A program made the translations under genes and the position numbers. From Pseudomonas psychrophila (GTDB lineage Bacteria; Pseudomonadota; Gammaproteobacteria; Pseudomonadales; Pseudomonadaceae), in NCBI RefSeq assembly GCF_001043005.1, contig NZ_JYKZ01000001.1, forward strand, positions 62,001-126,000: a stretch of 64,000 nt of DNA. The letters are read 5' to 3'. Below the pieces are notes generated by a model. It ran no database searches. It was not told where the DNA came from and saw only the letters and a program-made list of their open reading frames with translations. Shown one piece after another: positions 49,272-59,290 of the stretch. The number at the start of each line of letters is the position of its first letter. The first letter of the stretch is position 1.

Positions 49272-51092
49272 GTGCGTCTGTTTTACCGTGTTCTGCTGGG
49301 ATTGCTGCTGGCTTTGATCCTCTTGCTTGGGCTGGTGATCTACTATATTGCCAACCCGAAACTGCCTGTTTACCAGCCCCCGCAGCAACTGCATTACCTG
49401 GATCAGTGGAGCCCTGCCGAGCGCCAAACCTATTACTACACGCCCCAGGGCACACAAGTTAAAGGTTTGCATTACGACTGGTTCAGCGCCCTCGAACTGC
49501 CCTTTTCAAAACAGCCTTTCGCAGCGCCCGAGTATTTGGCGCGCTTCGGTTTTTTAGTCGATCCCCAGCAACACGCCAGCCCCGCCAACCCGGGTAACCT
49601 GCCCGTAGGCTTTACGCGCCACCAGAACCCGGGCAGCAAGGTTGAGTACCTGGACATCACCTGCGCTGCCTGCCACACCGGCGAACTGCGCTTCAAAGGC
49701 CAGGCACTGCGCATTGATGGCGCCCCGGCACAACACGTGCTGCCATCCAGCGTACCGACCTTGCGCGGCGGCAGTTTTGGTCAAGCATTGGTCGCCAGCC
49801 TCGCTGCGACCTACTACAACCCCTGGAAATTCGAGCGTTTCGCACGCACGGTCCTGGGCGACCAATACGCAGCGCAGCACAAACAGTTGCGCAAGGATTT
49901 CAAGGCCTCCCTGGATACGTTTTTGGCGGTGGCCTGGAATGACACCCATCGCGGCCTCTATCCCACACTTGAAGGGCCGGGCCGTACCGATGCTTTCGGG
50001 CGAATCGCCAACGCAAGCTTCGGTGATGCCATTTCCCCGGCCAACTACCGCGTAGCCAACGCCCCGGTGGACTATCCGCACCTGTGGGACATGTGGACGT
50101 TCGACTGGGTACAGTGGAACGGATCAGCCAAGCAGCCGATGGCGCGCAATATTGGCGAAGCCCTTGGCGTTGGCGTTGGCGCCACCCTGAACTTTTTCGA
50201 TGCCCACGGCCAACCACTGCAAGGCGATGCACGCTACCCGTCCAGCGTGCGGGTAAACGATTTGCACCTGATCGAAGAAACCCTGCAAAAACTCAAGCCC
50301 CCGGTCTGGCCCGAAGAGTTGTTCGGCAAGATTGATCGCCCTCTGGCAACCAAAGGCCGTGCACTCTTCAACGAAAACTGCGCTGGCTGTCACGTGCCGC
50401 CTGTGGTCGAAGAAAACGGGCGCCTGGTCAAGCAACTGAAAATAGTGCCGGTCGAGGTGATCGGTACCGATCCCAATACCGCTAACAACATTGCCGACAA
50501 TCGATACGATCTCAGGGCGTTGCAATGGGACCCGGTTGAATTGGCCAGTATGAACGTGGACTTGTACCCCAAAACCGAAACACCTCTGGACATGAGTCAA
50601 CTGTCCGTCGCCAAGGGCCTGGCCTACGTTACTGCGTTTGTTGAAAAGCGCGCCTACCATGACGCCAACATTGGCCCGCAAGAGCAGGCGCGCCTCAACG
50701 GTTTTGGCTTGCCGATCGGGGTCCTGGAAGTACGTGCCTATAAGGCGCGACCCCTCGACGGGATCTGGGCCACGGCGCCCTTCCTGCACAACGGTTCAGT
50801 GCCTACGCTGTACCAGTTGCTATCGCCACAGGCCGAGCGCGACCAGACTTTCTATCGCGGCAGCTTCGAGTACGACCCGCGGCATTTGGGCTACCGCACA
50901 CACGCTTTTGACGGCGGGTTTGTGCTCGATACGCGTATCAGCGGCAACCACAACAGCGGGCACGAATTCCGCGCCGGCCTTGGCGGTAACGGCGTAATCG
51001 GGCGCTTGCTGCAACCCGAAGAACGCTGGGCGTTGCTGGAGTACTTGAAGGTGCTTGGCGGCCCCCTGGAACAACAGTTGCCCAACCAATGA
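49272..51092 (+). CDS. membrane-anchored di-heme c-type cytochrome
   Basis: Protein of 606 residues. An N-terminal helix (5-27) anchors it with the rest in the periplasm. There are two heme-binding motifs, CAACH at 131-135 and CAGCH at 370-374, spaced as in di-heme peroxidase-like and RoxA/10S-DOX-like proteins. The long insert between the motifs (HYDWFSALELPF, DMWTFDWVQWNG) exceeds the ~330-residue classical CcpA. It starts at GTG 49272 after AAGGAGC. A catalase-fold gene follows 43 bases later. It could be a peroxidase or a dioxygenase acting on lipids or polymers; not decided by sequence alone. Confidence 0.85.
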   Translation: MRLFYRVLLGLLLALILLLGLVIYYIANPKLPVYQPPQQLHYLDQWSPAERQTYYYTPQGTQVKGLHYDWFSALELPFSKQPFAAPEYLARFGFLVDPQQHASPANPGNLPVGFTRHQNPGSKVEYLDITCAACHTGELRFKGQALRIDGAPAQHVLPSSVPTLRGGSFGQALVASLAATYYNPWKFERFARTVLGDQYAAQHKQLRKDFKASLDTFLAVAWNDTHRGLYPTLEGPGRTDAFGRIANASFGDAISPANYRVANAPVDYPHLWDMWTFDWVQWNGSAKQPMARNIGEALGVGVGATLNFFDAHGQPLQGDARYPSSVRVNDLHLIEETLQKLKPPVWPEELFGKIDRPLATKGRALFNENCAGCHVPPVVEENGRLVKQLKIVPVEVIGTDPNTANNIADNRYDLRALQWDPVELASMNVDLYPKTETPLDMSQLSVAKGLAYVTAFVEKRAYHDANIGPQEQARLNGFGLPIGVLEVRAYKARPLDGIWATAPFLHNGSVPTLYQLLSPQAERDQTFYRGSFEYDPRHLGYRTHAFDGGFVLDTRISGNHNSGHEFRAGLGGNGVIGRLLQPEERWALLEYLKVLGGPLEQQLPNQ

Positions 51093-51135
51093 TGGGCCCT
51101 TCATACACTGAAGATTTCGCTAAAAGGATGTTTGC

Positions 51136-52272
51136 ATGCTGACCGCTTTCTGGCTTGGACTCGGCAAATGGCTGGGCAGGTTACTACTGGCGCTGATCGC
51201 CTTGGGGTTGCTCGGTTGGGGATTGGCCACGGGCTGGTACGCCTGGCAGCATCGCGGCCCCGTCTCGGCCCAGGAGCAAATCCCGGCGGGTGAAGCCGCC
51301 ATGACCCAGGACACTCTTCAGACAGCGATCAGGATCGTTGACCAGCACCGCGAGAACACTCGTTATCTGCGCGATGCACACGCCAAGGCTCACGGTTGCG
51401 TCAAAGCGCAGGTCCAGGTGCTCGACGACCTCGATCCGGCATTACGTGAAGGGGTATTCGCAACACCGGGGAAACACTGGCAAGCAGTGATGCGTCTGTC
51501 CAATGGCAACGCTTACCCGCAATTCGACAGCATCCGTGATGCGCGGGGCATGGCGATCAAGTTGCTGGACGTACCGGGGACTCAGTTGCTACCCAGTCAG
51601 CAGGGCCGTGGCGAACAGGATTTTGTGATGTTCAACCACCCCAACTTCTTCGTCAGCGATGTGGCCGAATACCGCCAGAACATCGGTGCGCAGGCAGATG
51701 GCAAAAAGGCCCTGGCCTTCTTCCCGTCATGGGATCCACGCAGCTGGCAGATCCGCCATTTGTTTATTGCCCTGGCCACACTGGCGCCCGCCCCGACGAG
51801 CCCAACGCAAACCACGTATTTTTCGGTATCGCCTTACAAGTTTGGCACCGCCAATGCCAAATACCGTGTAGCGCCGGACCCTGACAGCTGCCCGGCTTAC
51901 ACGTTACCGAAACAAAATGAGGCGCTGCCCAACTTCTTGCGCAATGCCTTGAACCAGCAACTCTCCACAGACCGGGTTGCCGCCTGTTTTGTGTTGCAGA
52001 TTCAACGCCAGAACGCCAATCGCTTCATGCCGATCGAAGACACCAGCATTGAATGGAAAGAGTCTGACGCCCCCTTCGAGACCGTGGCGCGGGTCAAAAT
52101 TGCCCCTCAGGACTTCGACACCCCAAGCCAGAATCTGGCGTGTGACAACCTGTCGTTCAGTCCGTGGCATGGCATCGAAGAGCATCGGCCGATTGGCGGG
52201 ATCAACCGCCTGCGCAGGGCGGTGTATGACGCAGTGAGCGATTACCGGCATACGCGTAATTCGCAGCAGTAA
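51136..52272 (+). CDS. catalase-fold heme protein with membrane anchor
   Basis: Protein of 378 residues. A transmembrane segment (about 15-35) precedes a catalase-family domain: the distal His86 block RDAHAKAHGCVKAQ, then MRLSNGNAYPQFDSIRDARGMAIKLL (in part), FVMFNHPNFFV, and the proximal-Tyr region RLRRAVYDAVSDYRH near the C-terminus. It is shorter than true catalases (about 480). Minimal catalase-fold proteins can be peroxygenases or peroxidases rather than catalases. It lies downstream of the di-heme cytochrome on the same strand with ribosome site AAAGGA, so the two are probably co-expressed. Confidence 0.85.
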   Translation: MLTAFWLGLGKWLGRLLLALIALGLLGWGLATGWYAWQHRGPVSAQEQIPAGEAAMTQDTLQTAIRIVDQHRENTRYLRDAHAKAHGCVKAQVQVLDDLDPALREGVFATPGKHWQAVMRLSNGNAYPQFDSIRDARGMAIKLLDVPGTQLLPSQQGRGEQDFVMFNHPNFFVSDVAEYRQNIGAQADGKKALAFFPSWDPRSWQIRHLFIALATLAPAPTSPTQTTYFSVSPYKFGTANAKYRVAPDPDSCPAYTLPKQNEALPNFLRNALNQQLSTDRVAACFVLQIQRQNANRFMPIEDTSIEWKESDAPFETVARVKIAPQDFDTPSQNLACDNLSFSPWHGIEEHRPIGGINRLRRAVYDAVSDYRHTRNSQQ

Positions 52273-52286
52273 AACGCCCAAATAAA

Positions 52287-52314
52287 TGTGGGAACGGGCA
52301 AGCCCGCTCCCACA
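52287..52314. repeat. single REP hairpin
   Basis: TGTGGGAACGGGC-AA-GCCCGCTCCCACA, 15 bases after the catalase-like gene and facing the converging cysB. Confidence 0.87.
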
Positions 52315-52335
52315 GGATTTGTGCGCTGCCCGTGA

Positions 52336-53319
<984 letters not shown>

Positions 53320-53423
53320 TCAAAGCTGATAGACGCCAAGGGTATCGGCGGCGATATATAACTATATGGAAGGTTGGAATAAGAAATCTAGAACTTTTTA
53401 TCGTTTTTATCGATTCATCAGCC

Positions 53424-53924
53424 TTACACATCAGCGCTGCGCCGACGCTGTATCAGCGGCACCAGATACACCGGCACCTGCGCCAGCTCGATAACCCGGG
53501 TTGCGGTTCGCCCCAAATGCGACTCGCCTCCCGTGGGCTGGGCGTGACTGCCCAGGATCAACAGGTCTACGCACAACTTTTGTGACTGCTCCAGAATGAC
53601 CTGCGAAGGTTCACCCTGAATCACCTTGACCGATCGAATCAAGGCCAGTTCCGGCTCCCACCCCGCCAACTCTTCACGAAGATTCTCAAGCACACGCAAC
53701 TCTATATTCGAAAGCATGGTGTGCATGCCCTGGCGATGCAGTTCATTCAACGCCTGTTCATCGAGGTAGCTCTGCAGGACTGACTCGGCAAACAACCCCA
53801 TGGGTTCGACCACATGCACCACAAACAGGTCTGCGCCGAAGCTGCGGGCAAGCCCCAACGCATGCTGCATTACAACGGGCGCATAAACGCCAAGGTCAGT
53901 GGCGTACAGAATTGAGCGAATCAT
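53424..53924 (-). CDS. universal stress protein (UspA family)
   Basis: Single-domain UspA protein of 166 residues. Start block MIRSILYATDLGVYAP. The nucleotide-binding C-terminal block is LLILGSHAQPTGGESHLGRTATRVI (in part), close to the G-2x-G-9x-G(S/T) pattern. Probably an ATP-binding stress protein; its role is unknown. It lies 113 bases upstream of cysB on the same strand. Confidence 0.93.
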   Translation of the reverse strand: MIRSILYATDLGVYAPVVMQHALGLARSFGADLFVVHVVEPMGLFAESVLQSYLDEQALNELHRQGMHTMLSNIELRVLENLREELAGWEPELALIRSVKVIQGEPSQVILEQSQKLCVDLLILGSHAQPTGGESHLGRTATRVIELAQVPVYLVPLIQRRRSADV

Positions 53925-54018
53925 GCGACCTTCCCGACAGCTTTAATGGACGAGGTAGATTCAGCTTAGCAGCGCCCGGACAACTGCGAAGACCCGCTCG
54001 ACAACTTGCATGTGGCGC

Positions 54019-54936
54019 TTACTCAGGGGCGCAGTCCCGGGATTCATTGCTGATGCCGTGAGGGACATGACCGGTAGCGACAACTTGACGCGCCCGTTCG
54101 CAATGGCCTGCCTGATCATCAAAAAACACATCGGCAGCAAACGCTTCCAGGAACGCCGATTTGTCCAGCCCACCGAGAAACAGCGACTCATCCAGACGAA
54201 TATCCCAATCGCGCAGTGTACGAATAACCCGTTCATGGGCCGGTGCCGAGCGAGCAGTGACAAGCGCGGTTCGAATCGGGCAAGAGTCGTCAGGAAACTC
54301 GCGTTGCAGCAGGTTAAGCGCCTCCAAAAAGCCCTTGAACGGCCCGCCACGCAGTGGATTGCGAGCAGATTCGCGCTCTAGAGACTGAAAAGCCTCCAGG
54401 CCGCCAGACTGGAAAACCCGTTCCGCCTCATCGGAAAACAAAACCGCGTCACCATCAAAGGCAATGCGCAGCTCGTTGCTCTCGGCCCGCAGCGCGCCAC
54501 CCGACAGGATCGTCGCCGCTGCAAAGCCCGCATCCAGTGCGCTGCGCACATCCTCGGCATGAGTCGACAAGAACAGATCACAGCCGAAGGCATTGAGATA
54601 CGGATGGGGATTGCGCCCGCCGCTGAAGGCTGCACGGGAGATATCGAGGCCGTAGTGCTGGATTGAATTGAACACCCGCAGTCCGGTGTCGGCACTGTTG
54701 CGCGAGACCAGAACCACTTCAACCCGGTTACGCCCCAGGCTTGCGTTAAAACTGAGGAGCTTTTTGACCAGCGCGAAGGCATCCCCCGGCGCCAGCACTT
54801 CATCTTCATGCTCAATCTGATATTGCCGGTACGCCTCGATCCCCTTGCTCAGATATACCTGATGGCTATCACTCAAATCGAACAGGGCTCGAGAAGAAAT
54901 GGCCAGCACCAGCTTGCCCTTTAAGCCTTTGCTCAT
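54019..54936 (-). CDS. 5'-nucleotidase (cN-I-like family)
   Basis: Protein of 305 residues of the bacterial 5'-nucleotidase family with a HAD-like core. Conserved blocks are LVLAISSRALFDL, VVLVSRNSADTGLRVFNSI, FSGGRNPHPYL, AFDGDAVLFSDEAE and FFDDQAGHC. It should dephosphorylate nucleoside monophosphates in the cytoplasm. It lies 94 bases upstream of the stress-protein gene and 37 bases after the thioredoxin-like gene, possibly one transcript. Confidence 0.88.
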   Translation of the reverse strand: MSKGLKGKLVLAISSRALFDLSDSHQVYLSKGIEAYRQYQIEHEDEVLAPGDAFALVKKLLSFNASLGRNRVEVVLVSRNSADTGLRVFNSIQHYGLDISRAAFSGGRNPHPYLNAFGCDLFLSTHAEDVRSALDAGFAAATILSGGALRAESNELRIAFDGDAVLFSDEAERVFQSGGLEAFQSLERESARNPLRGGPFKGFLEALNLLQREFPDDSCPIRTALVTARSAPAHERVIRTLRDWDIRLDESLFLGGLDKSAFLEAFAADVFFDDQAGHCERARQVVATGHVPHGISNESRDCAPE

Positions 54937-54973
54937 GTTGCCTCCACAGGTTCAAGCGGGTTCGGACATCGGT

Positions 54974-55300
54974 TCACGGTAGCTCGTCAGGCTCATGCAT
55001 CAAGGCCAGTCGGACATGGTGCGCCAGTTCGCCCTCGCTCAGGCGGGACTTCAACTCACCGTAAAAGGCCCCGTCACGCACCACAAACAGGGTTGGCAGA
55101 TGGAAAATTTCGTAACGCTCGACCAGGCCACCATTGTCACCGGCATCGATCCAGCACAACCGATCAACAGGCAACTGCATATCGGGCAATAGGCGGCGGG
55201 CCGTACGGCATGCCGAACAGCCCGCGCCGGTGAAGATCAGCAGCGAAGTCCCGGGCAACGCCAGCAGGCGCTGATCGGCATCAAAGTCTGTCAGTTCCAT
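54974..55300 (-). CDS. thioredoxin-like protein (CSAC motif)
   Basis: Thioredoxin fold of 108 residues. The redox motif FTGAGCSACRTARRLL has CSAC in place of CGPC. The cis-proline block is FHLPTLFVVRDGAFYGEL. No signal peptide is present. ATG 55300 is used; in-frame GTG and TTG codons lie 9 and 18 bases upstream and none has a clear ribosome site. It is divergent from the PilZ-like gene. Target proteins unknown. Confidence 0.85.
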   Translation of the reverse strand: MELTDFDADQRLLALPGTSLLIFTGAGCSACRTARRLLPDMQLPVDRLCWIDAGDNGGLVERYEIFHLPTLFVVRDGAFYGELKSRLSEGELAHHVRLALMHEPDELP

Positions 55301-55357
55301 TTCAGTCACTATACTCAAAAGACAATACTAATTTGATGGCACTTGGAGTCAGCTTTC

Positions 55358-55804
55358 ATGGGTCGTTTTTTACCTCACCCTGACGATATTCCCGTTGAGA
55401 TAACGCGACGCAAACAACCTTCACTTTCGCGCCACAAGCTGCACTCTATCAGCCTCGCAGGCGTGTCATGCAACAGCGATAGAGCCTGGCGACGGGGTAC
55501 CGCCGTCGACATGTACATGCCCACCCTGGGGGAAAGCGCACACTACCCGGGCTATATAGCCTGGTGCGAGAAACAGCCGAAGGGCTACCGCATAGGCGTT
55601 GCCCTGATCGACGAACAAACACTGTTCGGCGCGCGCATGGGCGAACAGGTATGCCAGATCGAACACTATTCACGCCTCCAGCAACGACAAAACTCATGCC
55701 CGCAAGACCTGGAAGCCCTTGCCCTGGAATGGGTCAGTCATCACGCCACCGAATTCTCTCAGGCAACCCTGGATCACGCGATGGCGCAGGCAGTACTGGA
55801 TTAA
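55358..55804 (+). CDS. PilZ-domain-like protein
   Basis: Protein of 148 residues. The segment SLSRHKLHSISLAGVSCNSDRAW (in part) followed by GTAVDMYMPTL matches the PilZ fold, which binds cyclic di-GMP. The canonical RxxxR and (D/N)xSxxG motifs are imperfect (SISLAG lacks the leading Asp), so ligand binding is uncertain. Later strands include IAWCEKQPKGYRIGVALID. The start 55358 follows GGAG. It is divergent from the thioredoxin-like gene. Confidence 0.8.
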   Translation: MGRFLPHPDDIPVEITRRKQPSLSRHKLHSISLAGVSCNSDRAWRRGTAVDMYMPTLGESAHYPGYIAWCEKQPKGYRIGVALIDEQTLFGARMGEQVCQIEHYSRLQQRQNSCPQDLEALALEWVSHHATEFSQATLDHAMAQAVLD

Positions 55805-55935
55805 AGCTGCGCCTGCCCATTGTCGAATAACCGGATAACGCGTTAAGGTTCGGCTCCCCGATGCGCTCAATCAAGCTGTGCTCCGCCGCACGGGGATCGC
55901 TGGCGGCCGGCACCCGTGACCTGACGAGTAACACG

Positions 55936-57012
55936 ATGGCTGATTTACCGATCGACGACCTAAACGTTGCCTCCAACGAAACCCTGATCACACCTGAACA
56001 GCTCAAGCGCGAAATGCCTTTGCGTGAAGCTGCTCTGCAGACGGTGACCAAAGGACGCGAGGTGATTCGCAACATCCTGGATGGCACTGACCATCGACTG
56101 TTCGTTGTCATCGGGCCTTGCTCGATCCACGATATCAAGGCTGCCCACGAGTATGCCGAGCGTCTGAAAGTGCTCGCCGCAGAAGTCAGCGATACGCTGT
56201 ATCTGGTCATGCGCGTTTATTTTGAAAAGCCACGCACCACCGTAGGCTGGAAAGGCCTGATCAACGACCCGTACCTGGACGACTCGTTCAAGATCGAGGA
56301 CGGCCTGCATATCGGCCGTAAGCTGCTGCTGGATCTGGCTGAAATGGGCCTGCCAACGGCCACCGAAGCCCTCGATCCGATCTCCCCGCAGTACTTGCAG
56401 GACCTGATCAGCTGGTCGGCCATTGGCGCTCGCACCACCGAGTCGCAGACCCACCGCGAAATGGCCTCTGGCCTGTCTTCGTCGGTAGGCTTCAAAAACG
56501 GCACCGATGGCGGCCTGACCGTTGCGATCAACGCCCTGCAGTCGGTTTCCAGCCCGCATCGCTTCCTGGGTATCAACCAGGAAGGCGGCGTGTCGATCGT
56601 GACCACCAAGGGTAACGCCTACGGCCACGTGGTATTGCGCGGTGGCAACGGCAAGCCGAACTATGATTCGGTCAGCGTTGCGCTCTGCGAGCAGGCACTG
56701 AACAAGGCGAAAATCCGCCCGAACATCATGGTCGACTGCAGCCACGCCAACTCCAATAAAGACCCGGCCCTGCAACCGCTGGTGATGGAGAACGTGGCCA
56801 ACCAGATCGTCGAGGGCAACCAGTCGATTATCGGCCTGATGGTCGAAAGCCACCTGAACTGGGGCTGCCAGGCAATCCCTAAAAACCTCGAAGACCTGCA
56901 GTACGGCGTGTCGATTACCGATGCCTGCATCGATTGGGCATCTACCGAAAGCACCCTGCGCAGCATGCGTGCCAAGCTCAAGGATGTGCTACCAAAGCGT
57001 GATCGCGGCTAA
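55936..57012 (+). CDS. 3-deoxy-7-phosphoheptulonate synthase (DAHP synthase)
   Basis: Class I AroA enzyme of 358 residues, the first step of the shikimate pathway. It condenses phosphoenolpyruvate and erythrose 4-phosphate. Blocks are VVIGPCSIHD, MRVYFEKPRTTVGWKGLINDP (in part), GARTTESQTHREMASG, GFKNGTDGG and VDCSHANSNKDP. The start MADLPIDDLNVASNETL at 55936 is preferred over an open frame from 55861. The feedback class (Phe, Tyr or Trp) cannot be told by eye. Confidence 0.96.
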   Translation: MADLPIDDLNVASNETLITPEQLKREMPLREAALQTVTKGREVIRNILDGTDHRLFVVIGPCSIHDIKAAHEYAERLKVLAAEVSDTLYLVMRVYFEKPRTTVGWKGLINDPYLDDSFKIEDGLHIGRKLLLDLAEMGLPTATEALDPISPQYLQDLISWSAIGARTTESQTHREMASGLSSSVGFKNGTDGGLTVAINALQSVSSPHRFLGINQEGGVSIVTTKGNAYGHVVLRGGNGKPNYDSVSVALCEQALNKAKIRPNIMVDCSHANSNKDPALQPLVMENVANQIVEGNQSIIGLMVESHLNWGCQAIPKNLEDLQYGVSITDACIDWASTESTLRSMRAKLKDVLPKRDRG

Positions 57013-57024
57013 AACGCACTAACA

Positions 57025-57111
57025 CGTGGGAGCGGGCTTGCCCGCGATGGCAGCTACACGGTCTGGCTGAATGACCGTGTCGCCGGCATCGCGAGCAAGC
57101 CCGCTCCCACG
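57025..57111. repeat. REP-type inverted pair
   Basis: CGTGGGAGCGGGCTTGCCCG and the inverted CGCGAGCAAGCCCGCTCCCACG flank an inner stem ACACGGTC / GACCGTGT. It lies between two converging genes. Confidence 0.9.
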
Positions 57112-57122
57112 TTGGTTTCAGA

Positions 57123-58058
57123 TTATGTGTTCTCCAGCAACCGCTGACTCGCCACCATCTGTTCCCGCCCCCTGGCCACCATCCAGCGATGAAAGTCGCG
57201 ACAGTGCGCCCGGTCAAACGCCCCCTTTGCCCCCACCAGAAAATACGCCGAAGGCAATGGCAAGCCGTGGGCGAACGGCATGATCAGGCGCCCCTGCGCC
57301 AACTCATCCGCCACCATCGAATACTGCGCCAGCACCACGCCCTGCCCCGCCAGCGCCGCATGGATCGCCATGGACGACAGTGAATAGACCCGGTAACCAT
57401 CGCGCAGGCCTTCACAGTCCACCTGCCGTGACTTGAACCAGTCGCGCCAGGACGGCGGCGAGGCAAACTTGGGCAGCCAGTCAATCGACAACAAGGGATA
57501 CGCCAATAAATCCCCGGGACTGTTGAGTGCAGCATCGGCTCGCAACATGTGCGGGCTCAGCACCGGCACCACGCAATCGCGGTACAACTCGATGGCGTTT
57601 TCGCCCGCCACGTAATCGCCGTAGGTGAAACGAAAATCGATGTCATAGCCCTCTGTCGACGGTTCGGCATGGCTGGCGTCGAGAAATACATTGAGCTGTG
57701 GGTGCTCGTCCTGCCAGGCATAGATGTGGGGGGCAAGCCACTGCGAAAGCAACGACGGCAACGCACTGATGCGCAGGTTGCTGGCATTTTTCGAACGCTC
57801 GACCTCGGTCTGGGCGACGCGCAAACTTTCAAACGCCGCAGCACAACTCTCGTGGTAACGCTGCCCGGCAACGGTCAGGCGGATGCGCTTGCCGACCTTG
57901 TGGGTCAGGCTCAAACCCAGGGTGTCCTCCAGCAACTTCATCTGCTGGCTCACCGCTCCTGCCGAAATCCCGAGGCGCCTGGCCGCCTCAACAATCCCGC
58001 CGAAGCGTCCAACGGCTTCAAAAACCTGCAAGGCACGCAGGGAAGGCAAGCTGTTCAT
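57123..58058 (-). CDS. LysR-type regulator, GcvA-like
   Basis: Regulator of 311 residues. The N-terminal HTH is SLRALQVFEAVGRFGGIVEAARRLGIS (in part) with AVSQQMKLLED. The GcvA-type effector domain includes LRISALPSLLSQWLAP and DIDFRFTYGD. Start ATG 58058 follows GGAG; two upstream starts in frame are weaker. It is divergent from the histidine-type ABC operon, so it is the likely regulator of that operon or of the linked oxygenase genes. Confidence 0.9.
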   Translation of the reverse strand: MNSLPSLRALQVFEAVGRFGGIVEAARRLGISAGAVSQQMKLLEDTLGLSLTHKVGKRIRLTVAGQRYHESCAAAFESLRVAQTEVERSKNASNLRISALPSLLSQWLAPHIYAWQDEHPQLNVFLDASHAEPSTEGYDIDFRFTYGDYVAGENAIELYRDCVVPVLSPHMLRADAALNSPGDLLAYPLLSIDWLPKFASPPSWRDWFKSRQVDCEGLRDGYRVYSLSSMAIHAALAGQGVVLAQYSMVADELAQGRLIMPFAHGLPLPSAYFLVGAKGAFDRAHCRDFHRWMVARGREQMVASQRLLENT

Positions 58059-58408
58059 CAGCATCTCCTGATGCAAATTGACGGATTGATACTTTAGCTG
58101 AGCTATAGGAAGCCACAGCTTTCACCCTCTTTTAGAAAAATGAAAGCCTCGTATTCTGGTAGAGCCACTCCCCCTCAACAGGACGAGGAAATTTCCCACA
58201 CGAATGTAACTCTACGTAACGACACACCGCTGCTGAGTGACAAAACCAGTGCATTCCTGGCCCTAACCTATCCAGCCAACTGCTCTGGCACGCTATCCAG
58301 CTGAATTGGCCTGTAATTTGCTCATCATGTATATACAGGTACGATCAATGCGCGACGTATCTGTTGAACGGTCCTCACGCCGAACCCGTCAGACAAAGGA
58401 AAATAAAA
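58059..58408. other. divergent regulatory region of LysR and ABC genes
   Basis: There is no gene in these 350 bases. It contains the perfect palindrome TGTATATACA (58328-58337). This has the TGTA-N2-TACA form described, from memory, for HutC-type repressors. The TATA-rich part could also serve as a -10 element for the binding-protein gene 71 bases downstream. Confidence 0.5.
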
Positions 58409-59179
58409 ATGAAAAAACTTGTCCTCGCAGCTGTCTTAGCCCTGACATCCACCGGCATCCTGGCCAAGGACTTGACCGAGATTCGCTTCGGAGTTGACCC
58501 GACCTTCGCCCCCTTTGAATCCAAAAACGAAAAAGGCGAGCTGGTAGGCTTTGACATCGATCTGGGCAATGCCATTTGTGCCGAGCTCAAGGTCAAGTGC
58601 AAATGGGTCGAGACCCCGTTTGACAGCAGCATCCCTGCCTTGCGGGCGAAGAAGTTCGACGCTGTGCTGTCGGCCATGACCGTCAACGAGCAGCGTAAAA
58701 AGAACGTCGCGTTCTCGGATCGTCTGTACAACTCGCCTAACCGATTGATCGCCAAAAAAGACAGCGGCCTGCTGCCGACCCCCGAGTCGCTCAAAGGCAA
58801 GCGCGTAGGCGTCGCCCAAGGCACCACTCAAGAGGCTTACGTAAAGGCCATTTGGGCACCGCAAGGGGTGATCATGGTCACCTACCCCAACCAGGACCTG
58901 CTATACCCCGACCTCGTCAGCGGCCGGATTGATGCCAGCCTGACCGATGCAGCAGTGGCGGATATCGGCTTCTTGCAAACCAGCAAAAACAACGGCTTCG
59001 CCTTTGCCGGCGACGCGGTTACCAACACTGAGATCCTGGGCGAAGGCATCGCCATCGGCCTGCGCAAGGACGACCCGGTACTGCTCGAAGCCATCAACCG
59101 GGCATTGGCTGCCATGCATCAGGACGGCACCTACGACACGATCCAGAAAAAGTACTTCACCTTCGACATCTATAACTGA
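58409..59179 (+). CDS. polar amino acid ABC binding protein, HisJ/ArgT-like
   Basis: Periplasmic binding protein of 256 residues. Signal peptide MKKLVLAAVLALTSTGILA-KD. The amino-acid site is seen as GVDPTFAPFESKNEKGELVGFDIDLG (in part), SAMTVNEQRKKNVAFS and GVAQGTTQEAY. The class binds lysine, arginine, ornithine or histidine. AAAGGA precedes ATG 58409. It is the first gene of an operon with two permeases and an ATPase in the order J-Q-M-P. Confidence 0.94.
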   Translation: MKKLVLAAVLALTSTGILAKDLTEIRFGVDPTFAPFESKNEKGELVGFDIDLGNAICAELKVKCKWVETPFDSSIPALRAKKFDAVLSAMTVNEQRKKNVAFSDRLYNSPNRLIAKKDSGLLPTPESLKGKRVGVAQGTTQEAYVKAIWAPQGVIMVTYPNQDLLYPDLVSGRIDASLTDAAVADIGFLQTSKNNGFAFAGDAVTNTEILGEGIAIGLRKDDPVLLEAINRALAAMHQDGTYDTIQKKYFTFDIYN

Positions 59180-59290
59180 AGCCCGCGTCTGAACGGTGCC
59201 GGATGGCCTGCATGAAGGCGATCCGGTGCCTTGCAGTTCACTTTCGTGCAACCGGTCTGCGGACCGTCGTTGCCCATGGAGCGACAGAAC

